This document shows, piece after piece, positions 48,018 through 56,623 of a stretch of 64,000 bases of DNA. Position 1 is the first letter of the stretch, and every line of letters starts with the position of its first letter. Made by a program: the position numbers and the translations under genes. Origin of the DNA: Nocardia higoensis (GTDB taxonomy: Bacteria > Actinomycetota > Actinomycetes > Mycobacteriales > Mycobacteriaceae); contig NZ_JADLQN010000001.1 of assembly GCF_015477835.1 (NCBI RefSeq), positions 620,001 to 684,000 on the forward strand. The letters run 5' to 3'. The notes under the pieces were generated by a model. The model saw only the letters and a program-made list of their open reading frames with translations, had not been told where the DNA came from and searched no databases.

Positions 48018-48754
48018 CGCGCTCCTCCCGATTCCGGTCGCGGAGCATCCGGTCGGGGGGCGCTCATCCCACGCTCGCGCGCCACCTCCAGCCCGGCCAG
48101 CGTCGCCGTCCCCGCCTCGCCGTCGAGGGCGCCGGGGCGCTCGTCGCGGAAACCGGCCAGGATGCGGGCGGTCTCGCGGAAGGTGCACAGCGGTGCGCCG
48201 CGACTGGGCCGGACCTGATCGCCCGAACGCAGCGCGTCGACCAGCGCGCGCGCCGACTCCGGGGTCTGGTTGTCGAAGAACTCCCAGTTGACCATCACCA
48301 CCGGCGCGTAATCGCAGGCCGCGTTGCATTCGATGTGTTCGACGGTGACGGCGCCGTCGGCGGTGGTCTCTCCGGGCGCGATCTGCAGGTGTTCGGTCAG
48401 GGCCGCCAGGATGGCGTCGCCGCCCAGCACCGCGCACAGTGTGTTGGTGCACACGCCGACGTGGTAGTCGCCGGTCGGGGTGCGCCGGAACATCGAGTAG
48501 AAGGTGGCCACGGCGGTCACCTCCGCACCGGTCAGATCCAGTTGCCCGGCGCAGAATTCGATGCCGGTGCCGGTGACGTAGCCGTCCTGCGACTGCACCA
48601 GGTGCAGCAGCGGCAGCAGCGCGGAGCGCGGATGCGGGTAGCGGGCGATGATCTCCTTGGCGTCGAGTTCGAGGCGTTCGCGTACGTCGGCAGGGTACGG
48701 CTCGGGTGGTGTGGTCAGTTGCAGCAGAATCGGTTCGGACTGTCGGTCGCTCAT
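48014..48754 (-). CDS. nuoE: NADH-quinone oxidoreductase subunit E
   Basis: The 246-residue subunit has a thioredoxin-like 2Fe-2S domain with Cys at [12 protein letters not shown] and [15 protein letters not shown], preceded by the helical [20 protein letters not shown] region. The C-terminal ~55 residues after [17 protein letters not shown] are an extension also seen in mycobacterial NuoE. It carries cluster N1a beside NuoF. It overlaps nuoD by 4 nt. Confidence 0.96.
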
Positions 48755-50115
48755 CGGTCGACACCACCCATCACCGGGTCGATGCTCGCGACCGCGGCGA
48801 TCACGTCGGCGACCATGCCGCCCTCGCACATCGCCGCCACCGCTTGCAGATTCGTGAACGAAGGGTCGCGATAGTGCACCCGGTAGGGCCGGGTGCCGCC
48901 GTCGCTGACCATGTGCACCCCGAGCTCGCCGCGCGGGGACTCCACTGCCACGTACACCTGGCCCGGTGGCACCCTGATGCCTTCGGTGACCAGTTTGAAG
49001 TGGTGGATCAGGCCCTCCATCGACGTGCCCATGATGCGGCCGATGTGGGCGGGGGAGTTGCCCAGACCGTCGGTGCCGAGGGTGAGGTCGGCCGGCCAGG
49101 CGATCTTCTTGTCGTCGACCATCACCGGGCCCGGACGCAGCCGGTCCAGGCACTGCTCGACGATCTTCAGCGATTCCTTCATCTCCTCGACGCGGATCAG
49201 GTAGCGGCCGTAGCAGTCGCAGCCGGTGGTGACGGGAATGTCGAATTCGTAGTTCTCGTACCCGCAATACGGCTGGGATCTGCGCAGATCGTGCGGCAGG
49301 CCGGTGGAACGCAGCACCGGTCCGGTGATGCCGAGCGCCATGCAGCCGGTGAGGTCGAGGTAGCCGATGTCCTGGGTGCGGGCCTTGAAGATCGGGTTCT
49401 CGGTGAGCAGATGTTCCATGTCGCGCAACCGCCCCGGCATGATGTCGAGCAGTTCGCGCACCTTGGTGACGCCGTCGTCGGGCAGATCCTGGGCCAGCCC
49501 GCCGGGACGGATGTAGGCGTGGTTCATCCGCAGGCCGGTGATGATCTCGAACACGTCGAGGATCAGCTCGCGTTCGCGGAAACCGAACAGCATCGGCGTC
49601 AACGCGCCCAACTCCATGCCGCCAGTGGCCAGGGCCACCATGTGCGAGGAGATGCGGTTGAGTTCCATCAGCAGTACGCGGATGACGCTGGCGCGTTCGG
49701 GGATCTGTTCGGTGATGCCGAGCAGGCGTTCCACGCCGAGGCAATAGGCGGTCTCGTTGTAGAACGGCGACAGGTAGTCCATGCGGGTCACGAAGGTGAC
49801 GCCCTGGGTCCAGTTGCGGAATTCGAGGTTCTTCTCGATGCCGGTGTGCAGGTAGCCGATGCCGCAGCGGGCCTCCACCACCGTTTCGCCCTCGATCTCG
49901 AGGATCAGCCGCAGCACCCCGTGCGTGGAGGGATGCTGCGGGCCCATGTTGACGACGATGCGTTCTTCGCGGGCGTCGCCGAGTGTTTCGGCGACGGTGT
50001 CCCAGTCCCGACCGGAGACGGTGATGACGGTTTCGCCGCGTTCGGTGTCGGGATCGGTCGGCTGCGCCTGCTCCGATGCGCGGTGGCGCCCGGGCCGGAT
50101 GTCGGTGTCCTTCAC
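48751..50115 (-). CDS. nuoD: NADH-quinone oxidoreductase subunit D
   Basis: The 454-residue 49-kDa-type subunit lines the quinone pocket. [22 protein letters not shown] (quinone-site His), [26 protein letters not shown] and [15 protein letters not shown] are intact. GTG 50115 shares one base with the nuoC stop (TAGTG), and this tight join decides the start. The first ~50 residues ([18 protein letters not shown]) are polar and variable. Confidence 0.96.
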   Translation of the reverse strand: MKDTDIRPGRHRASEQAQPTDPDTERGETVITVSGRDWDTVAETLGDAREERIVVNMGPQHPSTHGVLRLILEIEGETVVEARCGIGYLHTGIEKNLEFRNWTQGVTFVTRMDYLSPFYNETAYCLGVERLLGITEQIPERASVIRVLLMELNRISSHMVALATGGMELGALTPMLFGFRERELILDVFEIITGLRMNHAYIRPGGLAQDLPDDGVTKVRELLDIMPGRLRDMEHLLTENPIFKARTQDIGYLDLTGCMALGITGPVLRSTGLPHDLRRSQPYCGYENYEFDIPVTTGCDCYGRYLIRVEEMKESLKIVEQCLDRLRPGPVMVDDKKIAWPADLTLGTDGLGNSPAHIGRIMGTSMEGLIHHFKLVTEGIRVPPGQVYVAVESPRGELGVHMVSDGGTRPYRVHYRDPSFTNLQAVAAMCEGGMVADVIAAVASIDPVMGGVDR

Positions 50116-50927
50116 TAGCTGTACGCCCTCCGCTCGTCGGGCGGCGGGATGCGCGCGCCCTTGTATTCGACCGGGATCCCGCCGAGCGGGTAGTCCTTGC
50201 GCTGGGGGTGACCACGCCAGTCGTCGGGCATGGCGATACGGGTCAGCGACGGATGACCGTCGAAGACGATGCCGAAGAAGTCGTAGGTCTCGCGCTCGTG
50301 CCAATCGGTCGTCGGGTACACCCCGAACAGCGAGGGGATGTGCGGGTCGGCGTCCGGTGCGCAGGTTTCCACGCGCAGGGTGCGGTTGTGGGTGATCGAG
50401 CGCAGTTGGTAGACCGCGTGCAGTTCGCGGCCGGTGTCCTCGGGATAGTGCACGCCGTTCACGCCGAGGCACAGTTCGAACCGCAACGCCGGATCGTCGC
50501 GCAGGGCGCGGGCGACGGGCTCGAGGTGTTCGCGCCGCACGTGCAGGGTCAGTTCGCCCCGGAAGACCACGATCTTCTCCACCGCCTCGGCGAAGCCGGC
50601 TCCGCTCCCGCCGAGCGCGACGGTCAGCGCGTCGACGATCTCGTCGAAGTAGCCGCCGTAGGGCGGCGGGGTGCTGCCCGGCAGCAGAACCGGCCGGACC
50701 AGACGCCCGTATCCGGAGGTGTCCCCGCTGTCGCGGATGCCGAACATACCGCGGCGGACGCCGATCACCTCCGCGCCCCGCGCCTCCGATTCCGTTGGCG
50801 GGACGGTCGATTCGGGGCCCACTGCGGGATCGGGGATGTTCGTGCCGGTGCCGGTGCCGGAGCCGGTGCCGGTGCCGGAGCTCGCGGTATCGCCGGGGCC
50901 GGTGTTGTCGGAAACATCGAAGGTCAT
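50115..50927 (-). CDS. nuoC: NADH-quinone oxidoreductase subunit C
   Basis: The 270-residue 30-kDa-type subunit has the core [19 protein letters not shown] and [23 protein letters not shown], then [13 protein letters not shown]. The N-terminal ~50 residues are low complexity, including Gly-Thr repeats ([14 protein letters not shown]) encoded by hexanucleotide units around 50838-50880. That tail probably projects as a disordered segment. The start overlaps the nuoB stop. Confidence 0.95.
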   Translation of the reverse strand: MTFDVSDNTGPGDTASSGTGTGSGTGTGTNIPDPAVGPESTVPPTESEARGAEVIGVRRGMFGIRDSGDTSGYGRLVRPVLLPGSTPPPYGGYFDEIVDALTVALGGSGAGFAEAVEKIVVFRGELTLHVRREHLEPVARALRDDPALRFELCLGVNGVHYPEDTGRELHAVYQLRSITHNRTLRVETCAPDADPHIPSLFGVYPTTDWHERETYDFFGIVFDGHPSLTRIAMPDDWRGHPQRKDYPLGGIPVEYKGARIPPPDERRAYS

Positions 50928-51478
50928 CGCAGCAACCCCTCCATGCGGATGGTCGGCGTGGCGGCGAGGGCGGCCTGCTCGGCGGCGCGTACCGCCTCCT
51001 CCCGGTTCACCCCGAGCGGGGTGTGCGCGATCTTCTCGTGCAGCGCCAGGATCGCGTTGAGCAGCATCTCCGGGCGCGGCGGGCAACCCGGCAGATAGAT
51101 GTCGACCGGGACCACGTGATCGACGCCCTGGACCACCGCGTAGTTGTTGAACATGCCGCCGGAGGACGCGCACACGCCCATGGCGAGCACCCATTTCGGC
51201 TCGGCCATCTGGTCGTAGACCTGCCGCAGCACCGGCGCCATCTTCTGGCTCACCCGCCCGGCCACGATCATCAGGTCGGCCTGGCGGGGCGAGGCTCGGA
51301 ACGCCTCCATACCGAACCGCGCGAGGTCGTAACGGCCCGCGCCGGTGGCCATCATCTCGATGGCGCAGCAGGCCAGGCCGAAGGTCGCGGGCCACAGCGA
51401 GCCCTTGCGTAGATATCCGGCGAAATCCTCTACCGTGCTCAGCAGGAATCCGCTGGGCAGTTTGTCCTCGAGACCCAT
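50924..51478 (-). CDS. nuoB: NADH-quinone oxidoreductase subunit B
   Basis: The 184-residue PSST subunit holds cluster N2, the last before quinone. [36 protein letters not shown] and [16 protein letters not shown] give the four cluster cysteines including the adjacent CC pair. ATG 51478 lies 48 bp after nuoA; no clear ribosome site is seen. Confidence 0.97.
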   Translation of the reverse strand: MGLEDKLPSGFLLSTVEDFAGYLRKGSLWPATFGLACCAIEMMATGAGRYDLARFGMEAFRASPRQADLMIVAGRVSQKMAPVLRQVYDQMAEPKWVLAMGVCASSGGMFNNYAVVQGVDHVVPVDIYLPGCPPRPEMLLNAILALHEKIAHTPLGVNREEAVRAAEQAALAATPTIRMEGLLR

Positions 51479-51526
51479 ATCCGACTGACACTCACTTCCA
51501 CTGTGCGGGCGAAACTCCGGCGGCGA

Positions 51527-51907
51527 TCAGTCCCAGCTGAGCCCGCCGCGCCGCCATTCGTAGGCGTAGGCGACCGAGACGTTGACGATGAACAAGGCCA
51601 TGGCGGCGAGACCGAACAGACCCAGTGCGTCGAAATGCACGGCCCACGGGTAGAGGAACACGATCTCGATGTCGAAGATGATGAACAGCATCGCTGTCAG
51701 GTAGTACTTCACCGGAAATCGTTGTCCGGCAGCGTTTCCCGGCCCGCCGGCCACCGCGTGCGGGGTCGGCTCGATACCGCATTCGTAGGCTTCCAGCTTG
51801 GCCCGGTTGTAGCGCTTGGGACCGAGCAGCGCCGAGAGCACGATCGAGAAGATCGCGAAAGCCGCGGCCAGCGCGCCGAGGACGAGGGTGGGCGTTTCCA
51901 GGTTCAC
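51527..51907 (-). CDS. nuoA: NADH-quinone oxidoreductase subunit A
   Basis: The 126-residue, three-helix subunit has YNRAKLEAYECGIEPTPHAVAGG, the conserved loop with Cys next to the quinone entry, and YLTAMLFIIFDIEIVFLYPWAV. It is the first gene of the nuo operon. GTG 51907 has an AAGGAGG ribosome site a little further upstream than usual (about 10-12 nt). The promoter should lie in the 214 bp before it, where a CRP-like site is found. Confidence 0.95.
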   Translation of the reverse strand: MNLETPTLVLGALAAAFAIFSIVLSALLGPKRYNRAKLEAYECGIEPTPHAVAGGPGNAAGQRFPVKYYLTAMLFIIFDIEIVFLYPWAVHFDALGLFGLAAMALFIVNVSVAYAYEWRRGGLSWD

Positions 51908-52034
51908 GAGCGCTTCCCCTCCTTGTGAGCCGAGGCTCCTCGTCGTCGTCGGGCGACCGGCCGGCGGGCAGTGGCCGACCGGGCGGGTGGGCAGCAGTCA
52001 TCGCGACGGGGCGATTATTCGGCTACCCGATATT

Positions 52035-52050
52035 TGTGAGCTATGGCACA
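52035..52050. promoter_or_regulatory. CRP/FNR-like site upstream of nuoA
   Basis: TGTGA-GCTATG-GCACA matches the mycobacterial Crp/Cmr consensus TGTGA-N6-TCACA at nine of ten arm positions. It is centred about 135 bp before nuoA, in the only long gap upstream of the operon. Confidence 0.55.
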
Positions 52051-52121
52051 GATTACAGCCGTCGTGGGGGCGCTACGACCGAATGCGAGGGACGGTTTGA
52101 TCGAATTCGCAACTGCGATTC

Positions 52122-52256
52122 ATGACCGAAACGGTGGTAATCGAAGCTGGTGAGGCGCCCCGGCGCGTGGTGCGGGAAGCGGCGCGAGACGCGATCGAGC
52201 AGGCCGGCACCGGCGCGGCCCAGTCATCTGCGATTGATATGAATCAGGCGGCGTGA
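52122..52256 (+). CDS. Possible 44-residue protein antisense to the regulator's 3' end
   Basis: ATG 52122 opens a 44-codon frame (METVVIEAGEAPRR-like start, MTETVVIEAG) ending TGA 52256, overlapping the last 13 bp of the opposite-strand response-regulator gene. Most third positions are G or C, as expected for a gene here, and the peptide looks like a soluble charged helix (VVREAARDAIEQAG). There is no ribosome site and no clear -10 at the leaderless position, so support is modest. Confidence 0.3.
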   Translation: MTETVVIEAGEAPRRVVREAARDAIEQAGTGAAQSSAIDMNQAA

Positions 52257-52654
52257 CGGTTGCGCAGCAACTCCACCACCGACTCGGTGAGACGCAGCGG
52301 ATCGATGGGGTGGGCAACCGCGGCCTCGGCGCGCGACCACTTGGCCAGCCAGGCGTCGTCCGGGCGACCGGTGAGCACCAGGATCGGTGGACAGTCGCCC
52401 AACTCGTCCTTGAGCTGCTTGGCGATACCGAGCCCGCCCGCGGGAGCCGCCTCGCCGTCGAGAACGGCCAGATCGATGCCCCCGGCATCCAGCTGTTCGA
52501 TCACCGACGGTGCGGTCGCGACCTCGAGGAATTCGAGTTCGGGTAGGTCGGGATGCGGGCGCGTACCGACGGCGAGCATCACCTGCTGCCGGGTGTCGGC
52601 GTCGTTGCTGTAGACCAGAACCCGCAGTGCGGTACCTCGCGTCTCGTCGGTCAC
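52244..52654 (-). CDS. Rv3143-like atypical response regulator next to nuo
   Basis: The 136-residue single receiver domain begins VTDETRGTALRVLVYSNDADTRQQVMLAVG and continues DLAVLDGEAAPAGGLGIAKQLKDELGDCPPILVLTGRPDDAWLAKWSRAEAAVAHPIDP. It closely matches M. tuberculosis Rv3143, which also flanks nuo. The phospho-acceptor Asp (LAVLDGEA) is present, but the acidic pocket near the N-terminus is YSND instead of the usual DD, so phosphorylation may be altered. There is no output domain. GTG 52654 was chosen because TACCAT sits exactly 6 nt upstream (leaderless) and the length then matches Rv3143. A link to respiration control is inferred from conserved position. Confidence 0.85.
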   Translation of the reverse strand: MTDETRGTALRVLVYSNDADTRQQVMLAVGTRPHPDLPELEFLEVATAPSVIEQLDAGGIDLAVLDGEAAPAGGLGIAKQLKDELGDCPPILVLTGRPDDAWLAKWSRAEAAVAHPIDPLRLTESVVELLRNRHAA

Positions 52655-52660
52655 GGGGGA

Positions 52661-52666
52661 ATGGTA
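52661..52666 (-). promoter_or_regulatory. Leaderless -10 box (TACCAT) of the Rv3143-like gene
   Basis: On the minus strand TACCAT is followed by 6 nt (TCCCCC) and then GTG 52654. There is no ribosome site. Confidence 0.6.
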
Positions 52667-52824
52667 CGTCCGGAAACGGTTCACCCGCCGGAACTTCCAT
52701 GGGATCTGTTGTGCCGCTGCGATTCGCGACGGCGACGGATCGTGTTCCGAGGGCTTCGGCACGGCGGATCACCAGCAGCTGTCGAGCCACTGCCTGCCGT
52801 GCTCACGCGGACGGCACCGGCAGT

Positions 52825-54075
52825 TCACTCAGGCAGCAGCGGGACCGACAGGCCCTCGCCTCGGTTGATGAGAGCGGCGCGGGTGACGGCCGACGAGCCG
52901 AAACGTCGGCGCAGGTCATCGAGGGTCCGGTCGAGGGTGTTGTCGGGACGGGCTTCGAGCGGCAGGGTCAGTTGGCGGGGGTCGGCGTCGGCGAGGTTGG
53001 TCAACGCCAGGCCGACGAGGGTGAGACCGCGCTCCTCGATCAGCGGCATGGCTTCGCAGAGCAACCGCCGCGCGGCAGCCAGCAGGACGGCGGTGTCGTC
53101 GGTGGGAGCGGGCAGCGTGTGCGAGCGGGTGGCGCGGGAGAAATCGTCGAAACGCAACCGCAGCACCACGGTCCGCGCCACCCGGTCGGCGGCGCGCAAT
53201 CGCCTGCCCAGCCGGTCGAGGAGGCCGTGCAGAGAGGAGTCGATCTCCTCGGGTGCGCGGTGACGGCGGCCGAGCGCCCGCTGCGCGCCGATCGAGCGCC
53301 TGCGTTGTCCGGTCTCGACGCGGCGTGGATCGCGGGCCGTGGCCAGCGCGGAAAGGTGGCGCGCGGCGGCCGGGGCCACTATGCCGCGCAGGCCGTCTTC
53401 GCCGAGTTCGGCGAGCTGCCCGATCCTGGTGACGCCGTGTGCGCGCAGGGTCCGCGCGGTCACCTCGCCCACGCCCCAGAGCCGTTCCACCGGCAGCGGA
53501 TGCAGGAATTCGAGCTCCTGTCCGGGCTCGACCAGGCGCAACCCGTCCGGTTTGGCGACCGCGCTCGCCACCTTGGCGAGAAATTTGGTGCGCGCGATGC
53601 CGACGGAGATGGGCAGCCCGACGTCGTGGCGGATTCGGGCACGTAATCGGCGCGCGATGTCGATGGGTTCCCCCGCGATGCGGCGCAGTCCTGCCACATC
53701 CAGGAACGCCTCGTCGATGGAGATGCCCTCGACCATCGGGGTGGTGTCGCGGAAGACCTCGAACACCGCCTTGCTCGCGGCCGAGTAGGCGCTCATCCGC
53801 GGCGGCACCACGACGGCATGCGGACACAAGCGCAGTGCCCGCGCGCCGTTCATCGGGGTGCGCACACCGAAGGCCTTCGCCTCGTAAGAGGCGGCGAGCA
53901 CGACCCCGCCACCGACGATCACCGGCAGCCCGCGCAGGCTCGGATCGTCGCGCTGTTCGACGGAGGCGTAGAAGGAGTCCAGGTCGGCGTGCAGGATCGA
54001 GGCGTCGCGGCGAACCTCGCGCTCCGAATTCGCCGACCTCGTCGGCGGCTGGAGGCGATTCTCGCGTTCGGACAC
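52825..54075 (-). CDS. dinB: Y-family DNA polymerase IV
   Basis: The protein of about 416 residues is a translesion polymerase. LHADLDSFYASVEQR (metal Asp, palm), VVLAASYEAKAFGVRTPMNGARALRLCP (fingers), VEGISIDEAFLDVAGL (catalytic SIDEA), SVGIARTKFLAKVASAVAKPDG and a little-finger domain are all present. Near the C-terminus RQLTLPLEA is a good beta-clamp-binding motif. The LexA box at 54075-54088 covers both possible starts (ATG 54081 and GTG 54075). GTG 54075 is favoured because GAACAT, a -10-like hexamer, lies 6 nt before it. SOS induction is therefore expected. Confidence 0.92.
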   Translation of the reverse strand: MSERENRLQPPTRSANSEREVRRDASILHADLDSFYASVEQRDDPSLRGLPVIVGGGVVLAASYEAKAFGVRTPMNGARALRLCPHAVVVPPRMSAYSAASKAVFEVFRDTTPMVEGISIDEAFLDVAGLRRIAGEPIDIARRLRARIRHDVGLPISVGIARTKFLAKVASAVAKPDGLRLVEPGQELEFLHPLPVERLWGVGEVTARTLRAHGVTRIGQLAELGEDGLRGIVAPAAARHLSALATARDPRRVETGQRRRSIGAQRALGRRHRAPEEIDSSLHGLLDRLGRRLRAADRVARTVVLRLRFDDFSRATRSHTLPAPTDDTAVLLAAARRLLCEAMPLIEERGLTLVGLALTNLADADPRQLTLPLEARPDNTLDRTLDDLRRRFGSSAVTRAALINRGEGLSVPLLPE

Positions 54076-54088
54076 GAACATATGTTCG
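54075..54088. promoter_or_regulatory. LexA (SOS) box over the dinB start
   Basis: CGAACATATGTTCG is a perfect 14-bp palindrome matching the actinobacterial SOS consensus CGAAC-N4-GTTCG. It overlaps the start codon and the presumed -10, so bound LexA would block initiation directly. Confidence 0.85.
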
Positions 54089-54111
54089 CATGCTGGTCCG
54101 ACGGACGGGGA

Positions 54112-54753
54112 TCATTCCTCGCGTGGCGATGTCGGGCCCGCCGGGCCGAGGATTCGATCGATGGCGTGGTCGAGCAGTTCGGCGGCTCGTTCGGGGGTGT
54201 GGAAGTCGCTCAGCACCGTTTGCGAGAGTCCCGGGATCAACACGCTGAGCAGCTCGGCATCGAGTCCGATCGCGGCCTGCGTGTCCGGGGAATCGTCACC
54301 GGCGGGGTACCCCCGCGCGCGGCCGATGTGTTCGGCCAAGGTCTCCACCAGCAACCGGGCAGGTGCGAGCGTCTCGCTGGGAAGCGGTTCGGATCCGGTC
54401 AGCCGGGCGGCCTGATAGGCGGCGAGGACCTGGGCCTCGTCGCGACGGAGGTCGTCGAGGGGCAGGAGCGCGCGTCCGATCGTCTGCAACGCGAACCGGG
54501 GATCGGGGTCGTCGCCGAGGCTCTCGAACTGTTCGATGAAGCGGGACGCCATCGCGTCGATGACGGACTTCAGGGTTCCGAGCAGGAACTCCTTCTTCGT
54601 CCCGAAGTAGTACTGCACCAGGCGTACCGAGATGCCTGCCTCGGCGGCGACGGCCTGGAAGGTCGCCGCCTCCAGGCCGCCGCGCACGATGACCCGGCGT
54701 GCGGCATCGGTGATCTGGCGTCGCCGTGCGTCGTGGTCGGCCAAGCGTGGCAC
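54112..54753 (-). CDS. TetR-family transcriptional regulator
   Basis: The 213-residue repressor has the N-terminal helix-turn-helix RRQITDAARRVIVRGGLEAATFQAVAAEAGISVRLVQYYFGTKKEFL (residues 11-57). A ligand-binding C-terminal part follows with DDLRRDEAQVLAAYQAARL, resembling the BetI-like subgroup. GTG 54753 has GAAAGGGG 6-7 nt upstream. A TGGTA-N6-TACCA dyad lies in the gap to the divergent winged-helix gene, suggesting it controls itself and possibly that gene. Confidence 0.88.
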   Translation of the reverse strand: MPRLADHDARRRQITDAARRVIVRGGLEAATFQAVAAEAGISVRLVQYYFGTKKEFLLGTLKSVIDAMASRFIEQFESLGDDPDPRFALQTIGRALLPLDDLRRDEAQVLAAYQAARLTGSEPLPSETLAPARLLVETLAEHIGRARGYPAGDDSPDTQAAIGLDAELLSVLIPGLSQTVLSDFHTPERAAELLDHAIDRILGPAGPTSPREE

Positions 54754-54789
54754 TGGCGGCCCCTTTCGTCTCCGGGTGAACGGGAGTCA

Positions 54790-54805
54790 TGGTACGTCGA
54801 TACCA
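54790..54805. promoter_or_regulatory. Operator candidate in the TetR/winged-helix divergent gap
   Basis: TGGTA-CGTCGA-TACCA is a perfect 5-bp-arm inverted repeat 37 bp before the tetR start. Placement and size suit a TetR dimer. Confidence 0.55.
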
Positions 54806-54902
54806 GTTGAACGGATCGCCACGGTGTGCCCATGTTCGCGCACGGATCTGTCGGCAGGCGCGGGTAGCGTGTGGGCGCGGAACGCCGGGGACAGGAGGAG
54901 CG

Positions 54903-56015
54903 GTGCGCGTCACGTGGGATCAGGTTTTCGCATGGCGGCTGCGCAGGCAGTTCGTCGCCAAGCCTGTCGAGGGCGGGGGAGCCGCCGTAGCGGTGGCCGA
55001 TCGGTTGGCGGGTGTGCAGGCGCAGGTGGCGTCGGCGGCGGAGACGGCGGTAGCGGTGCGCAGCGCCACCGCGGTGGCAGGCGCGGTCGAATCCGCGCTC
55101 GCCACCGGCGCTCTGATCAAGACCTGGGCGATGCGCGGCACCCTGCACGCGATGACGCCCGCTGTCGCCGCGGCGGTCCTTCCATTGATCGCCTCGGCCC
55201 GGACGTGGGAGAAACCGTCCTGGCAGAAGGCGTTCGGCGCCACACCGGCGACGGTGGCCGCGCTGGGGGAGGCGGTCGGGCATATCCTGGCCGACACCGC
55301 GCTCACCCGAGCCGAACTCGTCGACGCCCTGCTCGCCGACTCGGCTTTCCACGAGCTCGGGACGGAACTGCGGTCCGGTTGGGGCGCGTTGCTCAAACCG
55401 CTGGCCTGGCAGGGCGTGCTCTGCCACGGACCCGCCGACGGCAACCGGGTGACGTTCACCAGCCCGCACGCACTGATACCCGGCTGGTCCGTCCCGGTCG
55501 ATCCGGACAGCGCCGCACCCGTCGCGATCCGCGGCTACCTCGGCGCGTACGGTCCCGCCGGGCCGGAGACTTTCGACGCCTGGCTCACCCGTAACAGCCT
55601 GCGCAAGAGCGTGGTCCGCTCGTGGTTCGCCGCGCTCGGCGATGCGCTCACCCCGGTCGAGGTCGAAGGACGCGCGGCCTACGTGCTCAGCGAACACGCC
55701 GACGACCTCGCCACCACCGAGCCGTCACGCGAGGCCCATCTCCTCGGGCCGTTCGATCAGTACGTCCTCGGCCCAGGCACCGCCGACACCGAACTGCTGC
55801 CGAAGTCCCATCGCCGCGAGGTCAGTCGCACCGCGGGCTGGATCGCCCCCCTCGTCGTCGACGCGGGCCGCATCACCGGCACCTGGGAGATCGACGGCGA
55901 CGACGTGGTGATCTCGATGTTCGACGACGCACCGCTGCCCGAGGGGCTCGACGCCGCGCTCGACCGGCTGGCGAGCGCCACAGGCCGCCCCGACCTGCGG
56001 GTCGGCACGCGATAG
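54903..56015 (+). CDS. Winged-helix DNA-binding-domain protein (AlkZ/HTH_42 family)
   Basis: The 370-residue protein starts VRVTWDQVFAWRLRRQFV and has ADRLAGVQAQVASAAETAVAVRSAT, IKTWAMRGTLHAMTP, LGAYGPAGPETFDAWL and DGRITGTWEIDGD-like segments typical of the HTH_42 (formerly DUF1006) family. The family includes the AlkZ DNA glycosylases that unhook interstrand cross-links, as well as uncharacterised actinomycete copies. AlkZ uses a QxQ or QxD motif; here VQAQVAS near residue 37 supplies Gln-Ala-Gln. DNA repair is therefore plausible but unproven. GTG 54903 has AGGAGG 4 nt upstream. Its stop codon forms part of the next gene's -10 box. Confidence 0.8.
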   Translation: MRVTWDQVFAWRLRRQFVAKPVEGGGAAVAVADRLAGVQAQVASAAETAVAVRSATAVAGAVESALATGALIKTWAMRGTLHAMTPAVAAAVLPLIASARTWEKPSWQKAFGATPATVAALGEAVGHILADTALTRAELVDALLADSAFHELGTELRSGWGALLKPLAWQGVLCHGPADGNRVTFTSPHALIPGWSVPVDPDSAAPVAIRGYLGAYGPAGPETFDAWLTRNSLRKSVVRSWFAALGDALTPVEVEGRAAYVLSEHADDLATTEPSREAHLLGPFDQYVLGPGTADTELLPKSHRREVSRTAGWIAPLVVDAGRITGTWEIDGDDVVISMFDDAPLPEGLDAALDRLASATGRPDLRVGTR

Positions 56016-56018
56016 GCT
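56013..56018 (+). promoter_or_regulatory. Leaderless -10 box (TAGGCT) of the Nudix gene
   Basis: TAGGCT ends 6 nt before ATG 56025 and contains the TAG stop of the preceding gene. There is no ribosome site. Confidence 0.55.
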
Positions 56019-56024
56019 GCGGCC

Positions 56025-56444
56025 ATGGCGGACAGTCCGGTGGCGGCGACAGTGATCGACACGGTCGCGTGGGTGCATATCGAGCACGGCAAGATTCTGT
56101 GCGGCCGTCCGCGAGGCAAGGACGTCTTCTTCATTCCCGGCGGCAAACGCGAAGGGAGCGAATCGGATCTGCAGACACTGCTGCGCGAGATTCGTGAAGA
56201 ACTGACGATCGCATTGCTGCCCGAAACCGTGGCACCGGCCGGCTGCTACGAAGCGAACGCCCACGGCCCGCACGACGGACCGCTGGTGCGCATGGCCTGC
56301 TATACCGCCGAGTATCGCGGCGTCCTCGCCCCCAGCAGCGAGATCGAAGAATTGGCGTGGTTCGGTTACCACGACCGGGAACTCGTGCCGCCGGTCGATC
56401 AACTGCTCTTCGACGACCTGCATGCGGCCGGACGACTGCGCTGA
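56025..56444 (+). CDS. Nudix hydrolase
   Basis: The 139-residue protein is one Nudix domain. The Nudix box reads GGKREGSESDLQTLLREIREELTI (residues ~39-62), with the G-x5-E-x7-REIREEL pattern intact for metal and pyrophosphate cleavage. FFIPGGK just before it is the usual lead-in. Substrates may be oxidised nucleotides or NDP-sugars; nothing in the sequence decides. The gene follows the winged-helix gene by 9 bp but seems to have its own leaderless promoter. Confidence 0.87.
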   Translation: MADSPVAATVIDTVAWVHIEHGKILCGRPRGKDVFFIPGGKREGSESDLQTLLREIREELTIALLPETVAPAGCYEANAHGPHDGPLVRMACYTAEYRGVLAPSSEIEELAWFGYHDRELVPPVDQLLFDDLHAAGRLR

Positions 56445-56623
56445 GTTCTCGGCCCCGCGTCCGGACCGGTGATGCCTCCGGCGGCTCGGGAACCTGGCGG
56501 AGGAAATGATCGATCGCGTTCGTCTCCGATCGCTTCCGGTCGGAGTCGTCGGTGCAGGCCTGGAGGAACGAGAAACGCCGACCGGCATCCGCTCGAGCGA
56601 GAAGGCGGATGCCGGGTCGGCGA

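Noticed and set aside
50838..50880. Hexanucleotide repeats in nuoC as a phase-variation tract
   Set aside because: Six-base units keep the frame and sit in a disordered N-terminal tail; on/off switching is not possible.
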